IMG/VR virus record: IMGVR_UViG_3300043256_000036
Location: 1-37,057 of that record
Reading direction: 5' to 3' (one strand)
From: a virus
DNA: 37,057 nt
How positions within the stretch are numbered: the first letter of the stretch is position 1; every line of letters starts with the position of its first letter. This document shows positions 1 through 7,406 of the stretch, one piece after another. A program made the translations under genes and the position numbers. Below the pieces are notes generated by a model that had not been told where the DNA came from, did no database searches, and saw only the letters and a list, made by a program, of their open reading frames with translations.

Positions 1-127
1 TCCAGGTCGGCCTTGGGATCGTCCGACGTCTTGTCCTTGACAGCGGTGGCAAGCTCAATTGCGCGCTCGGTGAGAGCGGACTGCGCCTGCTCCAACTCCT
101 CGCGGGTTAGCTCGTCAATCGCGTCGG
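1..127. repeat. Left copy of 127-bp terminal direct repeat
   Basis: These 127 bases are identical to 36931-37057. An exact overlap of 127 bp at both ends is what a de Bruijn assembler leaves when it closes a circle, so this most likely marks a complete circular contig of 36,930 bp. It does not prove a physical terminal repeat on the virion DNA; a circularly permuted (headful) or cos-ended molecule would look the same. Confidence 0.95.
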
Positions 128-173
128 GGTTCTCTGAGAGCTTGGAAAGTAGCTCGAGAAGTTCGGGGTCCAT
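1..173 (-). CDS. Major capsid protein, N-terminal part (continues at 37057)
   Basis: This is the start of the major capsid gene whose body is at 35391-37057. The ATG is at 173-171 with a GAGG Shine-Dalgarno about ten bases upstream (minus strand), and an earlier ATG is closed at once by a stop. Across the circular join the gene is 570 codons long: 26 residues beginning MDPELLELLSKLSENPDAID precede the TTG codon from which the right-hand reading frame would otherwise be taken. This N-terminal end is acidic and helical, as expected of a scaffold-like delta domain. The tRNA-like gene and the protease lie just upstream. Confidence 0.85.
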   Translation of the reverse strand, partial: MDPELLELLSKLSENPDAIDELTREELEQAQSALTERAIELATAVKDKTSDDPKADL

Positions 174-251
174 TAGTGCATACCTCAGCTAGAAGGGGAG
201 ATGGGATGCACTATGTGCGGAGACCCAAGGGTCACGATACCAGGGTGCGCC

Positions 252-355
252 CTCCGGGGCCCGGATTTGAACCGGGGACTTCCAGCCATTAAACACCTGA
301 TCGACCTAATGGTCGGTTAACCGACTGGCGCTCTACCGTGCTGAGCTAACCCGGA
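252..355 (-). tRNA. tRNA-like gene with a 37-nt anticodon loop
   Basis: Read on the minus strand from 355, the sequence folds as a class I tRNA. The acceptor is TCCGGGT/CCCCGGA with one mismatch at 7-66, the D arm is GCTC/GAGC with A14, G18, G19 and A21, the variable loop is AAGTC, and the T arm is CCCGG-TTCAAAT-CCGGG with discriminator G; no CCA is encoded. The anticodon stem CCAGT (328-324) / GCTGG (286-282) pairs fully but closes a 37-nt loop (323-287) instead of 7 nt. The body resembles tRNA-Asn, and the loop begins CGGTTAA, which would place GTT at 34-36 but G rather than U at 33. It may be an intron-bearing, degenerate or unusually folded tRNA. It lies between the protease and capsid genes. 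Confidence 0.6.
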
Positions 356-371
356 GGGGATTCGATCCTAG

Positions 372-1484
372 TCAGGCGTCGAGAGATGCGAGGATTTCGC
401 TGGCCTTCTCGGGAGCGGTGGCTCGGAGTATCTCGTCTTCGAGGTCAGCGATCTTCTCCAGCACGATCTCCAGCCCGGCTCTTTCGGTGGTCACGTCGTT
501 GGTCACGATCAGCGTAGAAGGCTCGCCGCCGGCCACCAGGGCACGGATGCGGGGAAGCTGGAACCCGGCCACGTTGACTGCATGAACTGCCACCAGTTGA
601 CGCTCGCCATTGATTGGTCGCCAGTCACCACTGACCTTGCCGTTGGCCTTGACCTCGTTTACCAGATCCTCGTCTACTCCCGGCTTGAGCATTCCACACA
701 TCCACGGCCCCAAGGCTCCATCGGTGATATGGACATATCCCAGCACCGAGCCAACGTCGTCATAGTGCTCTTTGGCCGCACCAGCGGAGAGCTTGATGTC
801 GGCATGGTTGCCGTGGGCGGTAATCACGCCTACCGCTATCTCGGAACCTTCGGCTGTAATGACCCCGGTGTGGAAATTGGCATACCCTCCACGCGGCGGC
901 GCTACGCAGTTGTCAGGAAAGCCAAGGTGGCACGAATCCCAAGAGGCGAGGTGTCCATAGATCTGCTCGCCTGAGATGGTGATAGGGGTCGGACGCTCCG
1001 ATTCCGGGCGGGTGAAACTAGCCAAGGAGGGGCTCCACCCAGAGGCAATGAGAACGTCCGACCCACGCCGGAAGTTTGTAAGGTTCCCTACGAAGATCGC
1101 GCCGTCGTGACCGTCTGAGGAATCGTTGAACATCAACGGTGCCGGGTCACGCCAAGTCAATGCGCCGTCGGCGATCTTGCGCTTGTCCGAAGTCTCAATC
1201 CCCTCGGGGGCCAAGAAGGCGACCATCCCTCCGTTCTGCTCTTCCAGATGGGCGTCGGCGAAGGCAGGCATCGCCACCTGAGTGGCTCCGATGATCTCAG
1301 CGGCGGTGATGGTCTCCAGCCAGTCGGTAGGGAATCCGTCGTCGTCTACTTCAATGATGTCTATCTCAGCATCTTGAATCGAGAGGTCTACCGAGAGACC
1401 GGCTAGCTTGCCCTCTCTCGCTAGGCGTTCGGCTTCGCGCGCCTCGGCGTCGGTGTCGAACTCAACGTCTGCGATAATCCACAC
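372..1484 (-). CDS. Capsid maturation protease, permuted S78-like
   Basis: This is a 370-residue head maturation protease, placed directly upstream of the capsid gene as is usual. It would cleave the capsid delta domain during prohead maturation. Residues 25-35 hold GKLAGLSVDL, the region of the expected nucleophile Ser, and 71-79 hold the AMPAFADAH segment typical after it. Residues 177-200 hold GHLASWDSCHLGF and CVAPPR, typical of the C-terminal part in actinophage proteases. The segment with ALTWRDPAPLMF and GHDGAIFVG (about 107-133), normally N-terminal and carrying the catalytic His, lies after the Ser segment here. The start is GTG at 1484, overlapping the previous stop (TAGTG). Confidence 0.75.
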   Translation of the reverse strand: MWIIADVEFDTDAEAREAERLAREGKLAGLSVDLSIQDAEIDIIEVDDDGFPTDWLETITAAEIIGATQVAMPAFADAHLEEQNGGMVAFLAPEGIETSDKRKIADGALTWRDPAPLMFNDSSDGHDGAIFVGNLTNFRRGSDVLIASGWSPSLASFTRPESERPTPITISGEQIYGHLASWDSCHLGFPDNCVAPPRGGYANFHTGVITAEGSEIAVGVITAHGNHADIKLSAGAAKEHYDDVGSVLGYVHITDGALGPWMCGMLKPGVDEDLVNEVKANGKVSGDWRPINGERQLVAVHAVNVAGFQLPRIRALVAGGEPSTLIVTNDVTTERAGLEIVLEKIADLEDEILRATAPEKASEILASLDA

Positions 1485-2014
1485 TACGCCACCTCGTAGG
1501 AAAAGGTGATGTTGAAATAGTCGTTATCGCCCCAGGTAAAAGGCCCCGTGTTGGAGACGATTATGGCCGAGCCGTCTGTCTCGACTGCTATCACTCGTAC
1601 AAATTTGGTCCCTGCCACATCCTTAATTGCCACCGTCGCGGGGTAGCCCTTGACTGCATTATTCTCCAGATATCCACTGCCTATTCCATAGACAAGGGCT
1701 GCGTCAGCCTGGGCGGGCTCTACGGGAAATGTGAAGCGCCAAGCCCCCGTTCCGAAGGTCGTTGTTCCGCCCGCCTGAAATCGAATGGTCGCGACGACCA
1801 ACGAGCCAGTCCCCGTACCCAACTGGACGAATCGTCCTGCCAGCGTTCCGTTGCCGATGGCGGGGGCCGTGCTCGCCGCAGTCCAGACAGGTGTGAAGTC
1901 TTCCCACACTGGATACACCGATATCAGGAAGTCGCGCACATCCTGCGCAGTGTTGTTGCCACCATCATCAATCAAGGCCTGAAGTGCGGCGAGAGTACGA
2001 ACCGTGTCAACCAA
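1484..2014 (-). CDS. Virion structural protein (decoration or fibre-like)
   Basis: This protein has 176 residues. Residues 1-35 (RTLAALQALI, then AQDVRDFLISV) form a short helical domain of a kind common at the N-terminus of phage virion proteins, and a similar one opens the protein at 22962-23513. The rest is Thr/Gly/Val-rich and predicted beta-structure, with no Cys and no signal peptide. A head decoration or fibre-like role is inferred from its position between portal and protease and from composition. An upstream in-frame stop leaves TTG at 2014 as the first possible start; the gene overlaps the mini-gene before it by 8 bases. Confidence 0.6.
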   Translation of the reverse strand: MVDTVRTLAALQALIDDGGNNTAQDVRDFLISVYPVWEDFTPVWTAASTAPAIGNGTLAGRFVQLGTGTGSLVVATIRFQAGGTTTFGTGAWRFTFPVEPAQADAALVYGIGSGYLENNAVKGYPATVAIKDVAGTKFVRVIAVETDGSAIIVSNTGPFTWGDNDYFNITFSYEVA

Positions 2015-2135
2015 TGAGGAGCCTAATCAGTTGAGTGATCCCAAAGCGTCGGGAGCGCATCACCCGTCTGGTGACGGCGGCACAATCGGTATCAAAGTCG
2101 TCCTCGTCCCAATCGGCACAAAGGAAGTCTGCCAT
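2007..2135 (-). CDS. Mini-protein with RRVMRSRRFGIT motif
   Basis: This 42-residue ORF starts at ATG 2135 and fills the gap between portal and the structural gene. It has an acidic N-terminal half with two Cys and a basic C-terminal half, VTRRVMRSRRFGIT, followed by a hydrophobic end. The basic motif is almost identical to the end of the 43-residue protein at 24770-24901 (VVRRVMRSRRFGIT), so the two are paralogous. Both sit just before or among head and connector genes. Function unknown; a virion or assembly role is inferred from position alone. Confidence 0.7.
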   Translation of the reverse strand: MADFLCADWDEDDFDTDCAAVTRRVMRSRRFGITQLIRLLIG

Positions 2136-2139
2136 CAGG

Positions 2140-4410
2140 TCACTCTACCAACTCAACGCTCGGCACCCAGCGACATAAGCATCCGCGATGATCGCCCGGG
2201 AAGTAGTGAGTTACGCCGAGCCAAGCCGTACTAGACCTGAGCCGCGGGTCCTCCTTGTTGTCGGTCTTGAATCCGTCCAATGCGCGGTGAGGGTCGAAAT
2301 TGGTCCGACGGGTCTGCAAGCCGTAGCGCCAGGTCTCGGTCTCGATCAAGAAGCCATGATCTATTAGCAAGGCGCGGGTGCGCTGGCCCAGGGCCAAGCC
2401 CCGAGGTGAGTCGGGAGCAAAGGCCGCAGGAGGGGTGCCGCCTGCGGTGGTCAGCAGTTGGAACACGATCTCACCTGAAGCGATGCTGTCGCCTATCTCG
2501 CCGGTCTCGGCTGGGTCCAGGTCTGGGTCGGAGGTGAAGAGACGCGCCGCCACCAGCCCGATCAGGGCAGCGATGAAGTTAAAGATCCCTCTTCGGCGGT
2601 CTTCTTCTTCCTCGGCACTCTCTTCCACCTCGGTCCCGAACAGCAACGAGAGCTGGCCCCGGGTCTCGTCTTGGGCCGACTCCACCAGACCTTCAAGCCG
2701 CGCTGCCAAGGGGTCGAAGGTGTCAGTGGGTACTAGTTGGTCGGCGGTGAGTTGGAGCCGTTCGATTCGTCGCTCCCCGAGGGTCAGGGTCACTTTGTCA
2801 TTCGCTACCGCTTCGATCAGGGCGCTGAGCTCGCGGTCCTTCTTGGCCTTGGCCCTCACCTTGGCGCCGGCCCTCTCTAGGGCGCGGTGGGCCGCGGCCT
2901 CGGCGGCCTCGATGATCTTGGCGGTCAGCATGGCGTCGATGTCCGCCAGCGCGGTCAATGGCTGAACGGATGCAACCAGGCCGGGCGGGCCACGGTCTAC
3001 GTTATCCGGCCCCGCGGGCGGCTCGTCTGGTACATCGTCTACGTCGGCCTCGCTCTGGATAGTTACCGGGGCCACGCCGGTATGAGGGATGGCAGGCAAG
3101 CCCAGGGCGCTTAGCACCGCCTCTGGCTCAAAGCCTGCCCGGTAGTAGACGCCTACCGCCTCAGCCCGGCTTGCGATGTCTGCCGCTGATAGTTCGCCCT
3201 CTTCGTCGCGAGGAAGATTGGCCACGGCGCGAACCTCATTGCCGGTGATGATGTTGTCCTTGGCGAGGTTATGAGCCTCGCTCAGACTCATCGGGCGCGA
3301 GGTCAGGTCGGAGTAGTCACGCCAGATAATGAACTTCTGCGCCTCTTCCATCGACATCATGGCTGTGCCTTGGTCGTTCTCGCCGGTCAGTGTCGGCCAC
3401 AAATAGCCCCGGGTCAATCCGTCGAGAATGTGGAGCACATCAGGGTCGACGTGGAGCTTGGCGGCGGACTCGTCTACGTCCCAGGCGCTCCAATGATTCA
3501 GGTCGGCCTTGCCCAGGATGATCTCGGGTGGCAAGTCCAGCCCCGCTGCGATCTGTCGAAGAAGCTCCTCGCGCATCTCGGCAAACGTCTTGTCGATCTC
3601 CCGCCCAAACGTGAGCTGACGCATTTCCTTGAGGTAGTCCTTGGGGCCCCGAACTACCGCCGGTGCTACGCGAGCCGCTGACTCACTGTCTGAAATCGGG
3701 TTGACCATGATCTGGATGATCTCGTCCATGAACGGGTCGCCCTCGATATTGGCTCCGGTGTCCGGGTTCTCCTCGGGGCTGCGGGCGAAGCTCAACTCGG
3801 ACGGCACCAGCAACAAGCCGGCGGACAGGCGGGACATCGCCACCGCGCCGATCTGCTCATTGAGTAGTAGGAGCTGCTCGCATTGTTGCTGCACCGAACG
3901 AAGCGGAGAATCGGGCTCGGCGTGATTCTTCGGTGACGGTCGCCAGACTCGAAGTAGGAAGTCGTCCTCGCGTAGCGGCTCAACGCTTTCGGGATGTCTC
4001 TTCATCGCCTGCTGGGCGGCCTTGACCTCTAGGGTGCTCCACACGTCCCAAGTCTCTACCCCGTCGCGCTCCTGGCCTACCAGATACCCCTCGCCTGCGA
4101 CGTTCTCCTGAGCCACGAACTCGGAGACAATCGAGGTGATGTCCCCAAGACGGGCAAGAGCCTCGTTTGCCTTGGGGTCATCGGAGCGTGCCGGTTCGTC
4201 GTCATGTGCTGCCTCGGCAATGAAGTAATCGATCTTCTCCGCTGAGTTGCGCTTGAAGCTCACCCCGTAATGCACCGGGCCAAGCTGTTCGTAAATCTCC
4301 CACAGCCGCGCTTGCCATCCCTCGCCGACCGTGCCCTCTACCTTGTCGCGGCGGATCTTGCGTTGTGCCGCCGATGCAACCAAAGCTGAAGAAGTGTTAG
4401 AGCCGATCAT
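2140..4410 (-). CDS. Portal protein fused to MuF-like head morphogenesis domain
   Basis: This 756-residue protein follows the terminase genes. The first ~430 residues read as a phage portal, the dodecameric DNA entry ring of the capsid, with an acidic linker around 435-470. A charged helical middle follows (Ala/Arg/Lys-rich, about 480-560). The C-terminal ~150 residues contain a hydrophobic stretch (FNFIAALIGLVAARLF) and end with HYFPGDHRGCLCRW, the His/Cys-rich ending seen in MuF-type minor head proteins. About 750 residues is long for a portal alone and fits a portal-MuF fusion. ATG 4410 overlaps the end of the Cys-rich mini-gene upstream. Confidence 0.85.
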   Translation of the reverse strand: MIGSNTSSALVASAAQRKIRRDKVEGTVGEGWQARLWEIYEQLGPVHYGVSFKRNSAEKIDYFIAEAAHDDEPARSDDPKANEALARLGDITSIVSEFVAQENVAGEGYLVGQERDGVETWDVWSTLEVKAAQQAMKRHPESVEPLREDDFLLRVWRPSPKNHAEPDSPLRSVQQQCEQLLLLNEQIGAVAMSRLSAGLLLVPSELSFARSPEENPDTGANIEGDPFMDEIIQIMVNPISDSESAARVAPAVVRGPKDYLKEMRQLTFGREIDKTFAEMREELLRQIAAGLDLPPEIILGKADLNHWSAWDVDESAAKLHVDPDVLHILDGLTRGYLWPTLTGENDQGTAMMSMEEAQKFIIWRDYSDLTSRPMSLSEAHNLAKDNIITGNEVRAVANLPRDEEGELSAADIASRAEAVGVYYRAGFEPEAVLSALGLPAIPHTGVAPVTIQSEADVDDVPDEPPAGPDNVDRGPPGLVASVQPLTALADIDAMLTAKIIEAAEAAAHRALERAGAKVRAKAKKDRELSALIEAVANDKVTLTLGERRIERLQLTADQLVPTDTFDPLAARLEGLVESAQDETRGQLSLLFGTEVEESAEEEEDRRRGIFNFIAALIGLVAARLFTSDPDLDPAETGEIGDSIASGEIVFQLLTTAGGTPPAAFAPDSPRGLALGQRTRALLIDHGFLIETETWRYGLQTRRTNFDPHRALDGFKTDNKEDPRLRSSTAWLGVTHYFPGDHRGCLCRWVPSVELVE

Positions 4411-4522
4411 GCTCTGTACATCCGATCAAGGGGCATCGCATTGGGTCGTCTCCCTCATAGTGACAGAGATCACCGTCGGGGCATGGACAAGTCTCGTCAC
4501 CGTGGGGGCACATCTCAGTCAT
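4397..4522 (-). CDS. Cys-rich mini-protein
   Basis: This 41-residue ORF begins at ATG 4522, inside the end of the DUF1360-like gene (its TGA is at 4517-4515), and ends TAA at 4397-4399, inside the portal start. It contains five Cys and three His (CPHGDETCPCPDGDLCHYEG, then CPLIGCTEH), consistent with a small zinc-binding or knotted peptide. The tight overlap on both sides supports translation. Function unknown. Confidence 0.65.
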   Translation of the reverse strand: MTEMCPHGDETCPCPDGDLCHYEGDDPMRCPLIGCTEHDRL

Positions 4523-4904
4523 TTAACCATGCCGCCACGAAGCTAAGCGCCAAGGGCAATGCTACCCAGAATGTGATCTCGGGATAGAAGTAGTGCGACG
4601 CCGCCGCGGCTAGGCCAATCCAGATCGAGGAGCACCAGTCACAGGTCAACAACTCAGACGACTTGTATGGGTCTACCGCATACCAGGCCTCGCTGGTTCG
4701 GAACACCTGCCGCCCCGTCTTTAAGGTGCCGGTCCTGAATCCAAGGGCGTCGGTGCCGCGCTCGGTTACCTCGCTATCCCCGAACTCGGTGGAGTCGTCG
4801 GGCCAGCGTGTCAGTACCCATTCCCTGATCCTCTGGGTGAGTGAGTCTTGAGTCACCAGACGGGTAAGCCGGGCCACCGCCAGAGCCAGGATGACAAGGT
4901 TCAT
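4515..4904 (-). CDS. DUF1360-like membrane protein
   Basis: This protein has 129 residues with a hydrophobic N-terminus (MNLVILALAVARLTRLVTQD) and two hydrophobic segments near the C-terminus around LLTCDWCSSIWIGLAAAA and FWVALPLALSFVAAW. The CDWCSSIWIG motif is characteristic of the DUF1360 family found in actinophages and Bacillus, whose function is unknown. It lies between large terminase and portal, a common place for this family in actinophages. ATG 4904 overlaps the upstream stop (ATGA). Confidence 0.8.
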   Translation of the reverse strand: MNLVILALAVARLTRLVTQDSLTQRIREWVLTRWPDDSTEFGDSEVTERGTDALGFRTGTLKTGRQVFRTSEAWYAVDPYKSSELLTCDWCSSIWIGLAAAASHYFYPEITFWVALPLALSFVAAWLND

Positions 4905-5035
4905 TTCTTGCGGGCCGCGTTGATCCGAGCCTGAGCCTTGGCCCGCTCCTCGCGTTGACGGTTTGACTCGGCTACGCGCTGGGACTTCTGGGCTTGGGCA
5001 TTGGCGGCTTTAGCTGATTTGCATCCGCAGGCCAT
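4901..5035 (-). CDS. Small basic Ala/Lys/Arg-rich protein
   Basis: This 44-residue ORF begins two bases after the large terminase stop, at ATG 5035, and overlaps the DUF1360-like gene at its end. It starts MACGCKSAKAANAQAQ and continues as one highly charged helix rich in Ala, Gln, Arg and Lys, probably a coiled coil. Small basic proteins at this position occur in many actinophage genomes, but I cannot name a role. Its compact fit between two genes supports it being real. Confidence 0.7.
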   Translation of the reverse strand: MACGCKSAKAANAQAQKSQRVAESNRQREERAKAQARINAARKK

Positions 5036-6376
5036 TCAGTGAATCCTAGCCGCTGTGACCTGAGCGACACCTGATGTCAGTTCGCCGGACTCATGCAGGC
5101 CGAGCTCGGTGACGGCCCAGACCAGGGCGTCCATGTGATTGGGTGACCACGGCTCGTCAGGGGTCCAGGTGGTCATCTCGTCCTCCAGCTCAGGAAATGA
5201 ACCGACATGATGCACCCTCCCCTGCTCGTAGAGCGCGGCGATGGGCTCGGCCCTGATCGACTTACCCCGCGATGCAACCACCATGTGAATCGGTGCCGAG
5301 GGCAGGACGGTGCGAATGGTTGATTCGACCATCGCGCCACCGAAGTTACGCTCCGCGGCAAACCGATCGGCCATGGTTTGGTTGAAAGCTGTCACCGCCC
5401 GACGAGCCCAGCCATCCGGCGAGGCCGAGAGAGAGTCGTCACGCAAGACAAAGGCATGTGGTAGGCGCTCCAGGTTCTTACCGCAGGGACAGTTGCCGGT
5501 GGTACGCCCCGCGGTCACTATGCCTGTCGTACCTGAGCCTTCGCCGCCGCCCTGAGGGTCGATACCAACCGCGACCACCGCCAGATCCGGTGCGTCATCC
5601 TTCCAACGATGCTCATCAATCCACACTCGCTTCCAGGGTGCGCCCTCGACCTCATCTAATAGCTCACCGCCGATCTCCTGCCGGCCTTTGGCTGTCCCAC
5701 CGAAAAGCCGGTCGAGCCGCTGATGGTATGACTCCTCCAGATAAGGGTTGTCATCGGTGTGAGCTCGGGTGATGTGATGGTGGGAATCGGTAACGATCTC
5801 GCGGAACTTGGGCCGGCTCTTAGGTGTGGACGATCCCACCCAATGAGGATGGGGGCCGATACGGAGCCCGAGCTGCATCTGGTCCCATGCTTCACCTAGT
5901 TCGGGCCAAGCCGCTAGCTCTTCAACCCAGACGAGGCAGTTGTTGCCCCCGGCACGGAGATGGTCTACATCCCGCCGACTGTAGGTACCGAACAGCTTGA
6001 TCTCCGAGCCATTCTCGAATGTGAAAATGGTCCCGCCTGGCTTGGTCTGAAGTTTCCCTTTCGGGTTCAGGGTGCGCAAACATACCGGATGACGGTCGGC
6101 GGACTCCACCGCGTCGCCAAGAGTCGGAGCGATCAAAGCCATCTTGTGCGGCATGTCCCCCTTGATGCACCGCTCGCCGTTCACATGGTCGGTAACGTAT
6201 TGCGCCATCGCTGCAGTTTTGCCTGAGCCTCTACCCGCCTGGATCAACCACCCTTCGTCAATGATCGCCGGTGGGATTTGATGCGGTAGCAGAGTACGCA
6301 ACGGCGATTGGACGTGCTCCCAGGTTTCCCGAAGGCCATCGAGTCGCTCTAGGTCACTGACTGTCGGCTGCGGCAA
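5036..6376 (-). CDS. terL: Terminase large subunit
   Basis: This 446-residue packaging motor ATPase/nuclease pumps DNA into the prohead through the portal. Walker A is GRGSGKT (48-54) and Walker B is CLVWVEE (147-153) with the catalytic Glu following. The nuclease domain begins around VGIDPQGG (Asp 273), then AERNFGGAMVE (Glu 351) and PNHMDALVWA (Asp 416), the acidic residues of an RNase H-like fold. A CPCGK motif near 296-300 is an extra Cys pair inside the nuclease. ATG 6376 lies within the end of the small subunit gene (23-base overlap). Confidence 0.95.
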   Translation of the reverse strand: MPQPTVSDLERLDGLRETWEHVQSPLRTLLPHQIPPAIIDEGWLIQAGRGSGKTAAMAQYVTDHVNGERCIKGDMPHKMALIAPTLGDAVESADRHPVCLRTLNPKGKLQTKPGGTIFTFENGSEIKLFGTYSRRDVDHLRAGGNNCLVWVEELAAWPELGEAWDQMQLGLRIGPHPHWVGSSTPKSRPKFREIVTDSHHHITRAHTDDNPYLEESYHQRLDRLFGGTAKGRQEIGGELLDEVEGAPWKRVWIDEHRWKDDAPDLAVVAVGIDPQGGGEGSGTTGIVTAGRTTGNCPCGKNLERLPHAFVLRDDSLSASPDGWARRAVTAFNQTMADRFAAERNFGGAMVESTIRTVLPSAPIHMVVASRGKSIRAEPIAALYEQGRVHHVGSFPELEDEMTTWTPDEPWSPNHMDALVWAVTELGLHESGELTSGVAQVTAARIH

Positions 6377-6758
6377 TGTCTGCCTCTAGGGCTTCGATCC
6401 AAGCGTGGACTGTCGCCTGGTCAGGCATCTGGGTGATCTCCAGTCGATCGGTGAACATTGCCAGGTGCTTACCGAGTAACTCATAGGCCCGGACACGTGC
6501 TGATAGCATCTTGTCGCCGTACTCAGCGATCCCCATCAGCCCTTCTATGACGTACTCCCGAGTCAGTTGTGTGGCAATGGCATCCTTGGTCCGAAGTTCC
6601 GCCAGACGGTTGGCAATCTCAGGTTTCTTCAGGTTCTCCCAGCCAATGGAGTAGGAAGTGTGCTCCGAGTAGCCAGCGCGGATCGCGGCTTGCGTCGCGT
6701 TGAAGTCCACAACGTATTCCAGACAGAATCGCTCTTGCTTAGCGGTGAGTGACGACAT
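6354..6758 (-). CDS. terS: Terminase small subunit
   Basis: This 134-residue protein belongs to the Terminase_2 type. It opens with LTAKQERFCLEYVVDFNATQ and continues AAIRAGYSEHTS, the helix-turn-helix that recognises the packaging site. The C-terminal half is helical and acidic and would form the oligomeric ring and contact the large subunit. A GAGGT Shine-Dalgarno precedes ATG 6758. The 63-base non-coding stretch upstream, or the start of this gene, is a plausible place for the pac or cos site, but I cannot identify one. Confidence 0.92.
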   Translation of the reverse strand: MSSLTAKQERFCLEYVVDFNATQAAIRAGYSEHTSYSIGWENLKKPEIANRLAELRTKDAIATQLTREYVIEGLMGIAEYGDKMLSARVRAYELLGKHLAMFTDRLEITQMPDQATVHAWIEALEADIAAADSQ

Positions 6759-6821
6759 ACCTCAACATCTCATTAGGAATGACCGACCCAACAAGTGCGA
6801 CTGCTTGCGGCTCCCGAAAGG

Positions 6822-6929
6822 CTACTCTCGGACCCCTTCCCGGTCTGACTTGCGTCGCCGGTACTCAGCGATAGAACAAAGCACACTCTGCCCGGTCCAG
6901 TCGATGGGTCGGTCATTTCCCTGGAACAT
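6822..6929 (-). CDS. Possible small ORF between HNH and terS
   Basis: The 35-codon ORF begins MFQGNDRPIDWTGQS at ATG 6929, five bases after the HNH stop. It is charged, with a basic end (EYRRRKSDREG). No clear Shine-Dalgarno precedes it. I keep it because it fits the gap and the gene-dense style of the genome; it could equally be non-coding leader for the terminase operon. Function unknown. Confidence 0.4.
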   Translation of the reverse strand: MFQGNDRPIDWTGQSVLCSIAEYRRRKSDREGVRE

Positions 6930-6934
6930 CCTAA

Positions 6935-7234
6935 TCAACCAAGGCAAGTATCCGCTAGGATTACTGTTCGTAGCATCTCTCCAAGCTCCCAGCGTAGTGT
7001 GCCCAAGCCGGTACGTCCGTCTAAGCAGTTGTGGTGAATGCGACAAAGCATGACAACCTCATCGAGAGTGTTGACTTCGGTCGAGCCGCCCATACCCCGG
7101 TGCCGAAGGTGAGCCATCTCTAGCGGGTTGTTGTAGTTGGTTACTCGGTCACACGAAGGCCAGCGACATCCCTGATCTCTCTCTAGAGCTTGCGCCCTGA
7201 GTGCAGCCATATCCTCTCTCGAGGATTTAGGCAT
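6935..7234 (-). CDS. HNH endonuclease
   Basis: This 99-residue HNH nuclease has zinc ligands C23 and C28 (CRWPSC), the catalytic His in EMAHLRHRG (42), the central Asn at about 55, and the CRIHH end (C64, H67/H68). HNH proteins next to terminase genes are often needed with terminase for end formation during packaging, a role known in HK97-like phages; here it is inferred from position. The start is ATG 7234, six bases after AGGAG in a P-type junction cassette. A longer frame from 7255 would run back through that cassette and is unlikely. Confidence 0.9.
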   Translation of the reverse strand: MPKSSREDMAALRAQALERDQGCRWPSCDRVTNYNNPLEMAHLRHRGMGGSTEVNTLDEVVMLCRIHHNCLDGRTGLGTLRWELGEMLRTVILADTCLG

Positions 7235-7406
7235 CGGTGTCTCCTGGTGGGTCAATCAACTCGAATACCCCACACTCCATCAATACCGTCCTTTGCTCGT
7301 CAGTGATCGGACCCCAATCGAACCAATCCAAATCTCCTGGCATCCTCGCCAACAGGGTCAACTTCTCGTTGTCGTCCACTCGCGTTACGAAGTTGGGTGT
7401 GTTCAT
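7227..7406 (-). CDS. Small acidic protein ending PPGDTDA
   Basis: This 59-residue ORF begins MNTPNFVTRVDDNEKLTLL at ATG 7406, overlapping the SLOG gene stop. It is acidic and Trp-containing (LDWFDWGPITDEQ) and predicted helical. Its last residues IDPPGDTDA are encoded by the same cassette that carries the Shine-Dalgarno of the HNH gene. The fixed overlaps on both sides make it convincing. Function unknown. Confidence 0.75.
   Translation of the reverse strand: MNTPNFVTRVDDNEKLTLLARMPGDLDWFDWGPITDEQRTVLMECGVFELIDPPGDTDA
7229..7252 (-). repeat. P cassette, copy 1
   Basis: The minus-strand core CCACCAGGAGACACC (7250-7236) is shared with copies at 7409-7431 and 7771-7793. It encodes PPGDT at the end of one gene and supplies AGGAG for the next, here the HNH gene. 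Confidence 0.85.

Noticed and set aside
252-355. Phage attachment site (attP) in the tRNA-like gene
   Set aside because: No integrase gene was found anywhere in the circle, and the sequence is a near-complete tRNA rather than only a 3' half.
6822-7046. 74-codon frame through the HNH gene end
   Set aside because: The first half overlaps the conserved HNH C-terminus in another frame; only the part from 6929 could be independent.
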